Shown: positions 6,044-13,316 of the stretch, piece by piece
How the letters are laid out: each line of letters starts with the position of its first letter
Numbering within the stretch: position 1 is the first letter of the stretch
NCBI GenBank assembly: GCA_964501945.1
Contig: CAZCTY010000014.1
Location: forward strand, 1 to 25,862
DNA: 25,862 nucleotides
Direction: 5' to 3'
From: 21-14-0-10-32-9 sp964501945
Lineage (GTDB): Archaea; Nanobdellota; Nanobdellia; Woesearchaeales; 21-14-0-10-32-9
Made by a program: the position numbers and the translations under genes
Notes under the pieces: generated by a model
What the model was told of the DNA's origin: nothing
The model's database searches: none
The model's input: only the letters and a program-made list of their open reading frames with translations

Positions 6044-7957
6044 TTATACGTCTAAGTTTTTGACTTTGTATGCGTTCTCTTCTATGAATTGTCGTCTAGG
6101 TTCTACTTCTGATCCCATTAGCATTGTAAAAACCCTGTCAGCTTCCACTGCATCTTCTATTGTTATTCTTTTCAAGACGCGGTTATCTGGATCCATTGTT
6201 GTTTCCCATAGTTGTGTTGGGTTCATTTCTCCAAGCCCTTTGTAGCGTTGTATGCTAACGCCTTTCATATCTTCGTATTCTTTTAGTTTTTCTTCTTTTC
6301 CTCTCTCATCTCGTATGTATGTTTTTTGGCTTCCTTTTTTAATTAAGTAGAGTGGTGGTTGGGCTACGTAGATGTATCCTTTCTCTATTAGTTCTCTCAT
6401 GTGTCTGAAGAAAAATGTTAGTATTAGTGTTGTAATATGACTTCCATCTACATCTGAATCTGTCATTATGATTATTTTGTGGTATCTTGCTTTTTCTATG
6501 TTGAACTCATTTCCGATGCCTGTGCCTATTGCTGTTATCATAGCTGAGATTTCCCCTGAGCTTATTATTTTGTCAAGTCTTGCTTTCTCTACGTTTAGTA
6601 TTTTTCCTCTAAGTGGTAGTATTGCTTGGAATTCTCTGCTTCTTCCTTGTTTTGCGCTTCCTCCTGCGCTGTCTCCTTCAACGATGTATATTTCTGATTT
6701 TGATGGGTCTTTTTCTGAGCAGTCTGCTAGTTTTCCTGGTAGACTGGTTGATTCTAGTACTGATTTTCGTCGTGTGAGGTCTCTTGCTTTTCTTGCTGCA
6801 TCTCTTGCTCTAGCTGCGCTTAGTACTTTTTCTATTATTTTTCTTGCCTCTGTTGGGTTTTCTTCTAGGTGCGTGCTAAGGCTTGAGCTAACGAGGCTAT
6901 CTACTATTCCTTTAACTTCGCTATTTCCTAATTTGGTTTTGGTTTGTCCTTCAAATTGTGGTTCTGGTACTTTTACTGATATTATGCATGTTAGTCCTTC
7001 GTGTACGTCATCGCTTGAAAATCTTGAATCTTTTTCTTTTAATAGTTTATTTCTCTCTGCGTAATTATTGAGTGTTCTTGTTAGTGCTGTTTTAAATCCT
7101 GATACGTGTGTTCCTCCTTCGTGTGTGTTGATGTTGTTTACGAAGCTGAACAGTGAATCGGTGTAGGTTTCATTGTATTGTAGGCATATATCTACGCTCA
7201 CATTATCTTTTTCTTTTGAGAAAAATATTGGCGTTGTAAATGTGTTTTTTCCTTTATTTAAGTGTTCTACGAAGCTTACTATCCCTCCTTCGTAGTAGAA
7301 TTTTAATTCTTTTTCGTGGCTTGGTCTCTCGTCTTTAAATATAACTGTTGTTCCTTTATTTAAAAATGCGATTTCTCTCAGTCTGTTTGCTATAAGGTTT
7401 GAATCGTAATCTAGTGTTTCAAATATTTCTTGGTCTGCCCAAAATCTTATCAGTGTTCCTTTTTTATCACTTGAGTCTATTTCTTTGAGTTTTTCTTTTG
7501 TAAGGCCTCTCTCAAATGAGATGTAGTGTTCTTTTCCGTCTCTGTGTACTGTGGCTTCTAGTTTTGTTGATAGTGCGTTTACAACGCTAACACCTACGCC
7601 GTGTAATCCTCCTGATACTTTGTAGTTATCCTTGTCGAATTTTCCTCCTGCGTGTAGTTTTGTCATTACTAATTCTACGCCTGGCATGCCTGTGTCTTTG
7701 TGTATGCTAACTGGTATTCCTCGTCCATTATCTTCTACGCTAACTGATTTGTCTTCGTGTATTGTTACTTTGATTTCATCGCAGTGTTCGGCCATTGCCT
7801 CATCTATTGAGTTATCTACTACTTCTTGTATCATGTGGTGTAGGCCTCGTGGCCCTGTGCTTCCTATATACATTCCTGGTCTTTTTCTAACTGCTTCTAA
7901 TCCTTCTAGTACTTTGATGTTTTGAGAATCGTAACTTTTTTGTGTGTTTGAGTCCAT
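6044..7957 (-). CDS. gyrB: DNA gyrase subunit B
   Basis: The ATPase subunit of type IIA topoisomerase, 637 residues, matching the short gyrB form without the insertion found in E. coli GyrB. N-terminal GHKL ATPase: EAVRKRPGMYIGSTGPRGLH, VVDNSIDEA, EDNGRGIPV and GGLHGVGVSVVNAL. The transducer region is followed by the TOPRIM domain with EGDSAGGSAKQGR (about 426) and DSDVDGSHI (about 498), then the C-terminal QRYKGLGEMNPTQLWETTMD. ATG 7957 is preceded by aaggagagggtg, a strong Shine-Dalgarno. A TATA box at 8005-8014 gives a short leader. Gyrase in archaea is regarded as acquired from bacteria. The partner gyrA, often adjacent, is not on either side here and must lie elsewhere in the genome. Codon use matches neighbouring minus-strand genes, so the transfer is not recent. 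Confidence 0.97.
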   Translation of the reverse strand: MDSNTQKSYDSQNIKVLEGLEAVRKRPGMYIGSTGPRGLHHMIQEVVDNSIDEAMAEHCDEIKVTIHEDKSVSVEDNGRGIPVSIHKDTGMPGVELVMTKLHAGGKFDKDNYKVSGGLHGVGVSVVNALSTKLEATVHRDGKEHYISFERGLTKEKLKEIDSSDKKGTLIRFWADQEIFETLDYDSNLIANRLREIAFLNKGTTVIFKDERPSHEKELKFYYEGGIVSFVEHLNKGKNTFTTPIFFSKEKDNVSVDICLQYNETYTDSLFSFVNNINTHEGGTHVSGFKTALTRTLNNYAERNKLLKEKDSRFSSDDVHEGLTCIISVKVPEPQFEGQTKTKLGNSEVKGIVDSLVSSSLSTHLEENPTEARKIIEKVLSAARARDAARKARDLTRRKSVLESTSLPGKLADCSEKDPSKSEIYIVEGDSAGGSAKQGRSREFQAILPLRGKILNVEKARLDKIISSGEISAMITAIGTGIGNEFNIEKARYHKIIIMTDSDVDGSHITTLILTFFFRHMRELIEKGYIYVAQPPLYLIKKGSQKTYIRDERGKEEKLKEYEDMKGVSIQRYKGLGEMNPTQLWETTMDPDNRVLKRITIEDAVEADRVFTMLMGSEVEPRRQFIEENAYKVKNLDV

Positions 7958-8004
7958 TTATTCACCCTCTCCTTAATATATTTTTTCCTCGATAAATGTT
8001 ATTA

Positions 8005-8014
8005 TTTTTTATAT
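8005..8014 (-). promoter_or_regulatory. TATA box of gyrB
   Basis: The minus strand reads atataaaaaataat at 8014-8001. Transcription is predicted near 7985, leaving a leader of about 27 nt that contains the Shine-Dalgarno at 7974-7963. Confidence 0.5.
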
Positions 8015-8124
8015 GTTTTAAGAACTTGTTTTTATTTATAAAACTTATTATTATGGGGCTTGTTTTTGGTTATTAAAAATTTTCTAGGGGTTTTTAATTC
8101 TAAAAAATTTCTGATTTTTTGAAC

Positions 8125-8144
8125 ACAAAATCATTAGATTTTGT
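8125..8144. repeat. perfect hairpin at the NOG1 stop codon
   Basis: ACAAAATC (8125-8132) and GATTTTGT (8137-8144) form an 8-bp perfect stem with a four-base loop. The hairpin begins at the last base of the NOG1 stop codon. On the plus strand it is followed by an eight-T run (tatttttttt), which looks like an intrinsic terminator, although no plus-strand gene precedes it. On the minus strand it is a 3'-end hairpin of the DHH-NOG1 mRNA. Confidence 0.55.
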
Positions 8145-9109
8145 TATTTTTTTCGTTTCATCTCGATTATTTTTTTCTTTAGCTCCTCGGGGTTGTGTGT
8201 TGCGTTTTCTAATTTTTTTTCTTTTATGAATTTGTTTATTTTATCTTCTCCGAGTATGTCTGCTTTGCTAAAATATATTAGTACGGGTTTTAATTCTTCT
8301 TTTGTTTTTTTAAATAGCTTTTCTTGTTGTTCTAAGGGGTATGGTTCTGTTAAATCATACACATAAACGATGAGATTTGATAAATATTTTAATGCTATTT
8401 CTGCTTGTTTTTCTACGTCATTCATTTTTTCAAATCTGTTTAAACTTCCTGGCACATCTACTACTTGTATGTCTTCAAATCTGTCTTTAAAATATCCTGT
8501 GTTGAGTGTTTTTGTTGTAAATGCATAGCTTCCTATCTCGGGTTTTGAGCTTGTTATTTTTGTGAGTAGTGTGCTTTTTCCAACGTTTGGAAAGCCGTTT
8601 ATGCAGACTGTGTATAAATCTTCTTTTATATCTGGGAATGTTTGTATTATTCTTCTTGTCTCTTCGATTAGGTTAAGTTTTTTATCAAGTCTTTTCATTA
8701 TTGATGATACTCGTCCTATGTATGATTTTTTCGCTTTAATTATTTCTGCTTTGTCTTTATTTTTTATTCTTCTCAAAAAATCTCTCTCTAATTCATCTAT
8801 TTTTTTTGTTGCCCAGCTAAGTGTTGATAGTGCTAATTTTACCTCATCTACATTCATTGTGTTTTTGCATAATTCGTAGTAAAACTCTGGCAATCCATCT
8901 AATCCTGGGAATGAATTAATTATGCTTGTGAGACTTTTTATTAGTGATTCTTTAATTGTTTTTATTCTCGTTTTTTCTCTTATTTGTGCTCGTTTATCTT
9001 CATCTCTAACTCTTATTGTGAGGTTATTTGCGCTTTTTTTCCCTCTCTGTATTGCAACATCTAAGTAGAAGTCTCCTTTGCTCACTGGTTCTATTTTTTG
9101 GAAATTCAT
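8144..9109 (-). CDS. NOG1-family GTPase (ribosome biogenesis)
   Basis: A 321-residue Obg/NOG1-class GTPase. The helical N-terminal domain (about 1-160) is the NOG1 N-terminal region (LPEFYYELCKNTMNVDEVKLAL and KSYIGRVSSIMKRLDKKLNLI). The G domain shows G1 NGFPNVGKST (about 170-179), a G2-type stretch with TTKT (YAFTTKTLN), G3 DVPG and G4 FSKAD, where the usual Asn of NKxD is Ser. In eukaryotes NOG1 acts in 60S maturation; archaeal homologues are presumed to assist the 50S subunit. Its ATG overlaps the TGA of the upstream DHH gene in the form ATGA, so the two are translationally coupled. The C-terminus is short and lacks the long tail of eukaryotic Nog1. Confidence 0.9.
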   Translation of the reverse strand: MNFQKIEPVSKGDFYLDVAIQRGKKSANNLTIRVRDEDKRAQIREKTRIKTIKESLIKSLTSIINSFPGLDGLPEFYYELCKNTMNVDEVKLALSTLSWATKKIDELERDFLRRIKNKDKAEIIKAKKSYIGRVSSIMKRLDKKLNLIEETRRIIQTFPDIKEDLYTVCINGFPNVGKSTLLTKITSSKPEIGSYAFTTKTLNTGYFKDRFEDIQVVDVPGSLNRFEKMNDVEKQAEIALKYLSNLIVYVYDLTEPYPLEQQEKLFKKTKEELKPVLIYFSKADILGEDKINKFIKEKKLENATHNPEELKKKIIEMKRKK

Positions 9110-10164
9110 AATCTTTCAAGTTCTTTTTTTGCGTTTTGTAAATGTTTTTTGAAGTTTGTCATAAAATCTTCAAAGTTATCTTTTTTAATGCATGCTCCGC
9201 ACGCGTTATCGTGTCCTCCGCCGTATCCGTTTATGCCGTCTAATGCTTTGCTTAATACTTTTTCGATGTTTATATTTGTCGATCTTATAGAAAGCATTAA
9301 TTCGTCTGCTTTTTCTCTGGCGATCATTATTATTTTATCTGGGTTTTCAAATAGTAATTCATTTGATAGCATACTTGATATTGCGAGTTTGTTATTTGTG
9401 TATTTGAAAAATATTATTGGGTCTTCTGTGATTTCTACTCTATTTTTTTGTTCTGTGTATTGTTCGTTTATATTTGCAAATTTTTTATATAAGAATTTTC
9501 CTTTTGGTGTTGTTTGATTTAATATCTCGTATGGATCTTTTATTCTTGTTAGTACTTTAACTGACTTCATAACCTCGGTAGTCGTTCCCTTTAAGTTGAA
9601 ATCTATTATTTTCACAAGTTCTCCAAGTTTTGTTTTAAATAATGCTTCTGGCGCACTCTTTGTATTTTTTGGGAGTAGGTCTGGGTATTCTTTTGTGATT
9701 TCATCTTTTAATGCGAGGCTCCAATCTCCGACCACGCCTATTCCTGCAAGCCATAATGCTTCTGGCACATCTTCTTTGCAAATGTGGTATGTCCAGTAAC
9801 TTGTTGGTCTATTATCTTCTGGATCTTTTTTTCTTGGGTTATAATATTTAATTCCTTTATTATCTTGTAGAGGGTGATGATCTAGCCAGATTATTTCTTG
9901 GCTTGTTTTGTCTATTAGTTCTTGTTCAATCATTGGTTTGTCTAATATAAACACTCTATCAGGAGAATATTCTTCTATTTTTCTATAATAAGCCATCTCG
10001 ACGATGGGTTTTCCTTTAACGCAAATTCCTTTTCCATCTCCGACTAATTTATACATCATCGCGAAGCTTGTAACTCCGTCTGCATCGTCATCAAAGAGAA
10101 ATAAAGGTCTTGCACTATCTTTTAGTTTTTCTCTTATTATTTTTATTTCTTCGTCTGTTATCAT
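9106..10164 (-). CDS. DHH-family phosphoesterase (RecJ/NrnA-like)
   Basis: A 352-residue DHH/DHHA1 phosphoesterase, the superfamily that includes RecJ, nanoRNases and the archaeal GINS-associated nuclease. Metal-binding motifs are complete: FDDDADG (24-30), a downstream VGD-type aspartate (GIGVVGDW), and WLDHHPL with DHH at 95-97. The DHHA1 substrate motif GGGHDNACGA begins at about 315. It likely degrades short RNA or single-stranded DNA using Mn2+; the precise substrate cannot be read from sequence. It is first in an operon with NOG1 (4-nt ATGA overlap). A TATA-like element gtttttaatgac at 10199-10188 sits about 29 bp upstream of the ATG, consistent with a leaderless mRNA. It is shorter than typical archaeal RecJ-like proteins (400-480 residues). 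Confidence 0.9.
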   Translation of the reverse strand: MITDEEIKIIREKLKDSARPLFLFDDDADGVTSFAMMYKLVGDGKGICVKGKPIVEMAYYRKIEEYSPDRVFILDKPMIEQELIDKTSQEIIWLDHHPLQDNKGIKYYNPRKKDPEDNRPTSYWTYHICKEDVPEALWLAGIGVVGDWSLALKDEITKEYPDLLPKNTKSAPEALFKTKLGELVKIIDFNLKGTTTEVMKSVKVLTRIKDPYEILNQTTPKGKFLYKKFANINEQYTEQKNRVEITEDPIIFFKYTNNKLAISSMLSNELLFENPDKIIMIAREKADELMLSIRSTNINIEKVLSKALDGINGYGGGHDNACGACIKKDNFEDFMTNFKKHLQNAKKELERL

Positions 10165-10234
10165 TCTGGTTATTTAGAAATTTTTAGGTCATTAAAAACT
10201 TTGTCTTTCTTTTTTTGGGCTTTAGTTTTCATAA

Positions 10235-10246
10235 ACATTTATAAAG
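10235..10246 (+). promoter_or_regulatory. TATA box of SRP54
   Basis: The element acatttataaag is centred 27 bp before the ATG at 10268. With no Shine-Dalgarno in between, it supports a leaderless transcript. Confidence 0.65.
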
Positions 10247-10267
10247 CTGTTTTTTCTTCTCTTCTTC

Positions 10268-11647
10268 ATGGTTTTAGATTCATTGTCTAATTCGTTGAAG
10301 GGGACTCTTAAGAAGATAACGAATGCTCTGTTCGTTGATGAGAAGCTTATAAATGAATTAATTAAGGATATTCAGCGTGCTTTGCTTCAATCTGATGTTA
10401 ATGTTAAGCTCGTTCTTGATTTGACTAAGAAGATGAAGGAGCGTGCTTTAAATGAGGAGGTTCCGAGCGGGGTTTCTAAAAAAGAGCATTTGGTTAATAT
10501 TGTTTATGAGGAATTGGTTGCTTTTTTGGGTCAGGGGGGTAAGGTTGATTTTAAAGAGCGTATTCAAGGTAAAAAAGCATCTAAAAAGGATCCTTTTAAG
10601 GTTATGCTTGTTGGTTTGTTTGGTTCTGGTAAGACTACGTCTGCAGGTAAGCTTGGTTCTTATTTTAAAAAGAGGGGTGTTAGTGTTGGGATGATTAGTC
10701 TTGATACTTGGCGTCCTGCTGCGGCTGATCAATTAGAGCAGATTGGTAAAAGTTTAAATATTCCTGTTTTTACTGATAAATCTCTAAAAGATCCTGTTAA
10801 GATTTATTCTAAATTTGAAAAGGAGTTATCTAAATTTGATTTGGTTATTGTTGATACTGCTGGGCGTGATGCTTTATCTGATGAATTAATAGAGGAGCTT
10901 AAAGCTACGAGTGGTGTTGTTAGGCCTGATGAGTCTTTGCTTGTGATTAGCGCGGATATTGGTCAGGCGGCTGAGAAGCAGGCTGTTGCATTTCATGAAA
11001 CTTGTGGTGTTACTGGTGTTTTAATTACTAAGCTTGATGGTACTGCTAAAGGTGGTGGTGCGTTGATTGCTTGTGCGATTACTGGTGCGCCTGTTCGTTT
11101 TATTGGTGTTGGTGAGAAGTCTGATGATTTAGAGGAATTTAAGCCGGAGGGTTTTGTTGGTAGGCTTCTTGGTATGGGGGATTTGGAGGCTTTGCTTGAG
11201 AAGACTCGTGGTGCGATTTCTGAGGATGAGGCTAAGGATATTAGTAAAAAGATGCTTAAGGGCGATTTTAATCTTGTTGATTTGTATAATCAGATGAGGG
11301 CTATGAAAAAAATGGGTCCTTTAAACAAGGTTGTTGATATGATTCCTGGTCTTGGTTCTGCTAATATTCCAAAGGACATGCTCAAGGATAGGGAGCAGGA
11401 ACTTGAGAAGTGGAAGCCTTTGCTTGGTAGTATGACTAAAGAGGAGCTTGAAAATCCTGATGTTATTACTGGTTCGAGGGTTGAGCGTATTAGTAAGGGT
11501 GCTGGTTTGCCCGCGTCTGATCTTCGTAGTATGCTCAAGCAGTATCGTCAATCTAAGAAGATGATGAAGATGTTAAAGCCTGGTTCATCTGAAAAAGATA
11601 TGCAGAAAATGATGCAGAAGATGAAGGGTTTCAAAGGTTTTAAATAA
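10268..11647 (+). CDS. srp54: signal recognition particle 54 kDa protein
   Basis: The GTPase subunit of SRP, which binds signal sequences through its M domain and docks with FtsY to target membrane proteins; 459 residues, normal for the family. The N domain covers about 1-90, and the G domain carries GLFGSGKTTSAGKL (about 115-128), DTWRPAAADQLEQ, DTAGRD and TKLDGTAKGGGAL. After the FIGVGEKSDDLEEF stretch comes the methionine-rich M domain, with MKKMGPLNKVVDMIPGLG and a C-terminal KMMKMLKP / MQKMMQKMKGF tail. SRP54 is usually encoded near ftsY and prefoldin in many archaea; here neither is adjacent. The start follows a good TATA box at leaderless spacing. The next gene begins about 20-25 bp downstream and is likely co-transcribed. 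Confidence 0.98.
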   Translation: MVLDSLSNSLKGTLKKITNALFVDEKLINELIKDIQRALLQSDVNVKLVLDLTKKMKERALNEEVPSGVSKKEHLVNIVYEELVAFLGQGGKVDFKERIQGKKASKKDPFKVMLVGLFGSGKTTSAGKLGSYFKKRGVSVGMISLDTWRPAAADQLEQIGKSLNIPVFTDKSLKDPVKIYSKFEKELSKFDLVIVDTAGRDALSDELIEELKATSGVVRPDESLLVISADIGQAAEKQAVAFHETCGVTGVLITKLDGTAKGGGALIACAITGAPVRFIGVGEKSDDLEEFKPEGFVGRLLGMGDLEALLEKTRGAISEDEAKDISKKMLKGDFNLVDLYNQMRAMKKMGPLNKVVDMIPGLGSANIPKDMLKDREQELEKWKPLLGSMTKEELENPDVITGSRVERISKGAGLPASDLRSMLKQYRQSKKMMKMLKPGSSEKDMQKMMQKMKGFKGFK

Positions 11648-11666
11648 TATTGAGTATTTTTAGGTT

Positions 11667-12188
11667 TTGAAAGTGGTGAATGTTATACTTGTTTCGGATG
11701 GTGGAAATCATGCTTGGTATGATTGGCTTAGTACTGAGCTTGTTAAGAGAGGTCATTCTTTCTTTTTTCCTGACTTTCCTGATGTTAGTGAGGGTGTTGA
11801 TGCGTGGATTGTTGCTTTAAAAGATTATAGGAAGCATTTAGATGAGTCTTCTATTATTATTGGTCATGGCGCGGGTAGGGTTGTTGCGTTGAGGATTTTA
11901 GAAGAGAAGCTTCGTAAAGTTAATGGTGCTTTTTTTATCTCGGGCAAGCCTTTAAATAATGATTTTAAGGGTTTTAGTTTTGAGGAATTTGATTTTTCTG
12001 TCATTTCTAATAAGGCGGGTAATTTTTTTGTTTATGCATCTGAATTTGATGATAAGGAATCGTTAAAAGAATCTGAGGTTTTAGCTCAGTTGCTTGAGGA
12101 TGATGTTTTAATTCTTGATGGTCCTGCTTATTTTCAGGATTTTGATAAATTTGAGGACTTGTTGATTGATATTATTAGTTTAGCTTAA
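11667..12188 (+). CDS. degenerate RBBP9/YdeN-like alpha/beta hydrolase
   Basis: A 173-residue single-domain alpha/beta-hydrolase of the RBBP9 (DUF1234-like serine hydrolase) type: SDGGNHAWYDWLSTEL near the N-terminus, FPDFPDVSEGVDAWI, a beta-strand IIIGHGAGRVVALRIL, and a C-terminal DGPAYFQDFDKFEDLL. The nucleophile elbow, normally GHSxG, reads GHGAG (66-70), so the serine is glycine. The GGHF motif that supplies the catalytic histidine in RBBP9 is GPAYF. It is thus probably a non-catalytic binding protein. The start is uncertain: TTG 11667, or GTG 11673, which lies 7 nt after AGGT (11662-11665). It follows SRP54 closely and converges with the next gene (7-bp gap). Confidence 0.75.
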   Translation: MKVVNVILVSDGGNHAWYDWLSTELVKRGHSFFFPDFPDVSEGVDAWIVALKDYRKHLDESSIIIGHGAGRVVALRILEEKLRKVNGAFFISGKPLNNDFKGFSFEEFDFSVISNKAGNFFVYASEFDDKESLKESEVLAQLLEDDVLILDGPAYFQDFDKFEDLLIDIISLA

Positions 12189-12195
12189 TTTTTTT

Positions 12196-12510
12196 TTATT
12201 TGTATTCTTCGATTGTAAATGTTCCCTCGTAGTAGCTTCCTTTAACTTTTATTTCATCTCCTTGTGTTTTATTTATTTCTCCTTCGTAAAATGAGTTCAT
12301 ATCTCTGCAGCTTCTAATTTCTATAAAGCTCCATTTGCTATCTTCATTGTAATTTTTTCGTGTGATTGTGCCTTTCAGGTATGCGTTATTATCGTTTTCT
12401 GTTAGGTAGTGTGCATCTACTGCTTCGTATTTTGGCATTATTATTAGTATTAGTAGTAATCCTGCGATGATTGATATTAGTGCTATTCGCTCTATTTGGT
12501 CATCTCTCAT
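12196..12510 (-). CDS. membrane-anchored small OB-fold-like protein, hypothetical
   Basis: A 104-residue protein with one N-terminal transmembrane segment (about 8-25, IALISIIAGLLLILIIM). A short beta-rich domain follows that looks like a minimal OB fold: AYLKGTITRKNYNED, WSFIEIRSCRDM, and a final GDEIKVKGSYYEGTFTIEEY. The pattern of a strand, a loop with charged residues, and a closing KVKGxYxxG strand resembles small OB-fold proteins seen in DPANN archaea. The ATG is leaderless, judging from ttttaataat at 12538-12529 upstream. It faces inward or outward by an N-terminal anchor; orientation is not certain. No partner gene suggests a function. Confidence 0.6.
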   Translation of the reverse strand: MRDDQIERIALISIIAGLLLILIIMPKYEAVDAHYLTENDNNAYLKGTITRKNYNEDSKWSFIEIRSCRDMNSFYEGEINKTQGDEIKVKGSYYEGTFTIEEYK

Positions 12511-12527
12511 GCATTTCTTTGTTTATT

Positions 12528-12540
12528 TGTATTATTAAAA
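12528..12540 (-). promoter_or_regulatory. TATA-like element of the OB-fold gene
   Basis: The minus strand reads tttttaataatac at 12541-12529, centred about 24-26 bp from the ATG at 12510. This fits leaderless transcription and separates this gene from the upstream coiled-coil gene. Confidence 0.4.
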
Positions 12541-12590
12541 AGTGTTTTTGTGTTTTTTTAGTTAGATTTTCGTATTTTTTTAGGGGGTTG

Positions 12591-12645
12591 TAATTGTCAA
12601 GTCTGAGTTGCCCAGGGGCTTAACTCGTTTTTTACTTGACAATTA
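12591..12645. repeat. 12-bp perfect inverted repeat with an inner stem
   Basis: TAATTGTCAAGT (12591-12602) is the exact reverse complement of ACTTGACAATTA (12634-12645). Inside it GAGTT (12605-12609) pairs with AACTC (12622-12626), plus a G-T pair, and the apex gcccaggggc is GC-rich. As RNA it would form a long two-tier hairpin in the 3' region of the coiled-coil gene mRNA. No archaeal promoter was seen that would transcribe it alone. Confidence 0.7.
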
Positions 12646-12654
12646 AATAGAATT

Positions 12655-12702
12655 TGTAGCGGGGTTTATTGGGGAGGGGGGTTAGAATTTTTTCCCGCTA
12701 CA
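12655..12702. repeat. 9-bp inverted repeat enclosing a G-rich tract
   Basis: TGTAGCGGG (12655-12663) pairs exactly with CCCGCTACA (12694-12702). The 30-bp interior contains ggggaggggggttag, with plus-strand G runs at 12661-12664, 12671-12674 and 12676-12681. This is very G-rich for an AT-rich genome. The right arm lies inside the coding end of the coiled-coil gene and encodes its final Cys-Ser-Gly. Confidence 0.65.
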
Positions 12703-13113
12703 GTTGAATATGGTTTCTATTTGTACTTTTGATGGTGCGACGTTGTTTCTGTCGACTGGGCGATCTAAGGGCGCCCTCTCTTGCCTATTGAATAGGGCAT
12801 CCCTTGATCTTTGTACGACTTCTCTGTCGCTCATTTTTTGCATTGCCTGGGTTTTTTGGTTTATTTCTTTTTTGAGCTCATTTACCTCTTTTTCCAGGGT
12901 CATGATTCTGTTTTGATTTAGTGATAGGAATCTGTCAAATTTGTTTTTTTGTTCTCGTAGCATTGTTTGTAGTTGTGTTATTTGGTTTTGAACTTCTTCT
13001 TGTTCTTGTTCGTCTCGTCTTGTTGTTTGTTGTGGTCTTTTGCTAAATTGGTGTGTTTGTCTTTGGACTACGTCCATTGTTCCCGACTTGTGTAGTTGGT
13101 TTAAGTAGCTCAT
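12682..13113 (-). CDS. coiled-coil protein, hypothetical
   Basis: A 143-residue protein of unknown function. After a short N-terminus (MSYLNQLHKSGTMDVVQRQ) comes a Gln/Arg-rich linker. A coiled coil follows from about 40 to 105, with heptad-like leucines (NQITQLQTMLREQKNKF, NRIMTLEKEVNELKKEI). A conserved-looking tail, VQIETIFNCSGKKF, ends the protein. An in-frame ATG at 13137 overlaps the TATA box itself, so it cannot be in the mRNA; the ATG at 13113 lies 28 bp from the TATA centre and is chosen as a leaderless start. Codon use is very rich in A and C. The last codons lie in one arm of an inverted repeat. It is probably a soluble oligomer; no domain was recognised. Confidence 0.65.
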   Translation of the reverse strand: MSYLNQLHKSGTMDVVQRQTHQFSKRPQQTTRRDEQEQEEVQNQITQLQTMLREQKNKFDRFLSLNQNRIMTLEKEVNELKKEINQKTQAMQKMSDREVVQRSRDALFNRQERAPLDRPVDRNNVAPSKVQIETIFNCSGKKF

Positions 13114-13135
13114 TGTTGTAGTAATATCATAACCC

Positions 13136-13149
13136 ATATATAAATATTT
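13136..13149 (-). promoter_or_regulatory. TATA box of the coiled-coil gene
   Basis: The minus strand reads aaatatttatatatggg, with TTTATATATG at 13145-13136. Its position relative to the two candidate ATGs decides the start in favour of 13113. Confidence 0.6.
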
Positions 13150-13167
13150 CCGTTTTTTAGTATAATG

Positions 13168-13185
13168 ATATACAAATATGTATAT
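13168..13185. repeat. small AT palindrome in a divergent promoter region
   Basis: ATATAC (13168-13173) and GTATAT (13180-13185) flank a six-base loop, and a further aatatac lies at 13188-13194. The palindrome sits 20-50 bp upstream of the coiled-coil gene TATA box and upstream of L10e. It could be a regulator site, but AT-rich palindromes also arise by chance. Confidence 0.25.
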
Positions 13186-13283
13186 TAAAATATACTTTTA
13201 CTTACTATTTTTTGTTGTTTTTGCATTTTTTTTCTGTTTTTTTTGTGTATTTTCTTCCAAAACTGTTCTTTTTTCATCCGTAA

Positions 13284-13294
13284 GTTTTTTAAAC
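13284..13294 (+). promoter_or_regulatory. TATA-like element of the L10e gene
   Basis: The stretch gttttttaaac lies about 28 bp before the ATG at 13317. This supports the start MAKLMRA over the in-frame ATG at 13299. Confidence 0.4.
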
Positions 13295-13316
13295 AAATAT
13301 GTTTTTCTATCCTGCT

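Noticed and set aside
6468..7064. 198-codon plus-strand open frame inside gyrB
   Set aside because: It lies antisense to TOPRIM and transducer codons that are conserved as GyrB, and no start signals were seen.
12661..12681. Intramolecular G-quadruplex
   Set aside because: Only three separate runs of four or more G are close together; a fourth is not available without splitting a run, so a canonical quadruplex is not claimed.
13114..13137. Longer N-terminus of the coiled-coil protein (MGYDITTT)
   Set aside because: The ATG at 13137 is part of the TATA box, so it would not be transcribed.
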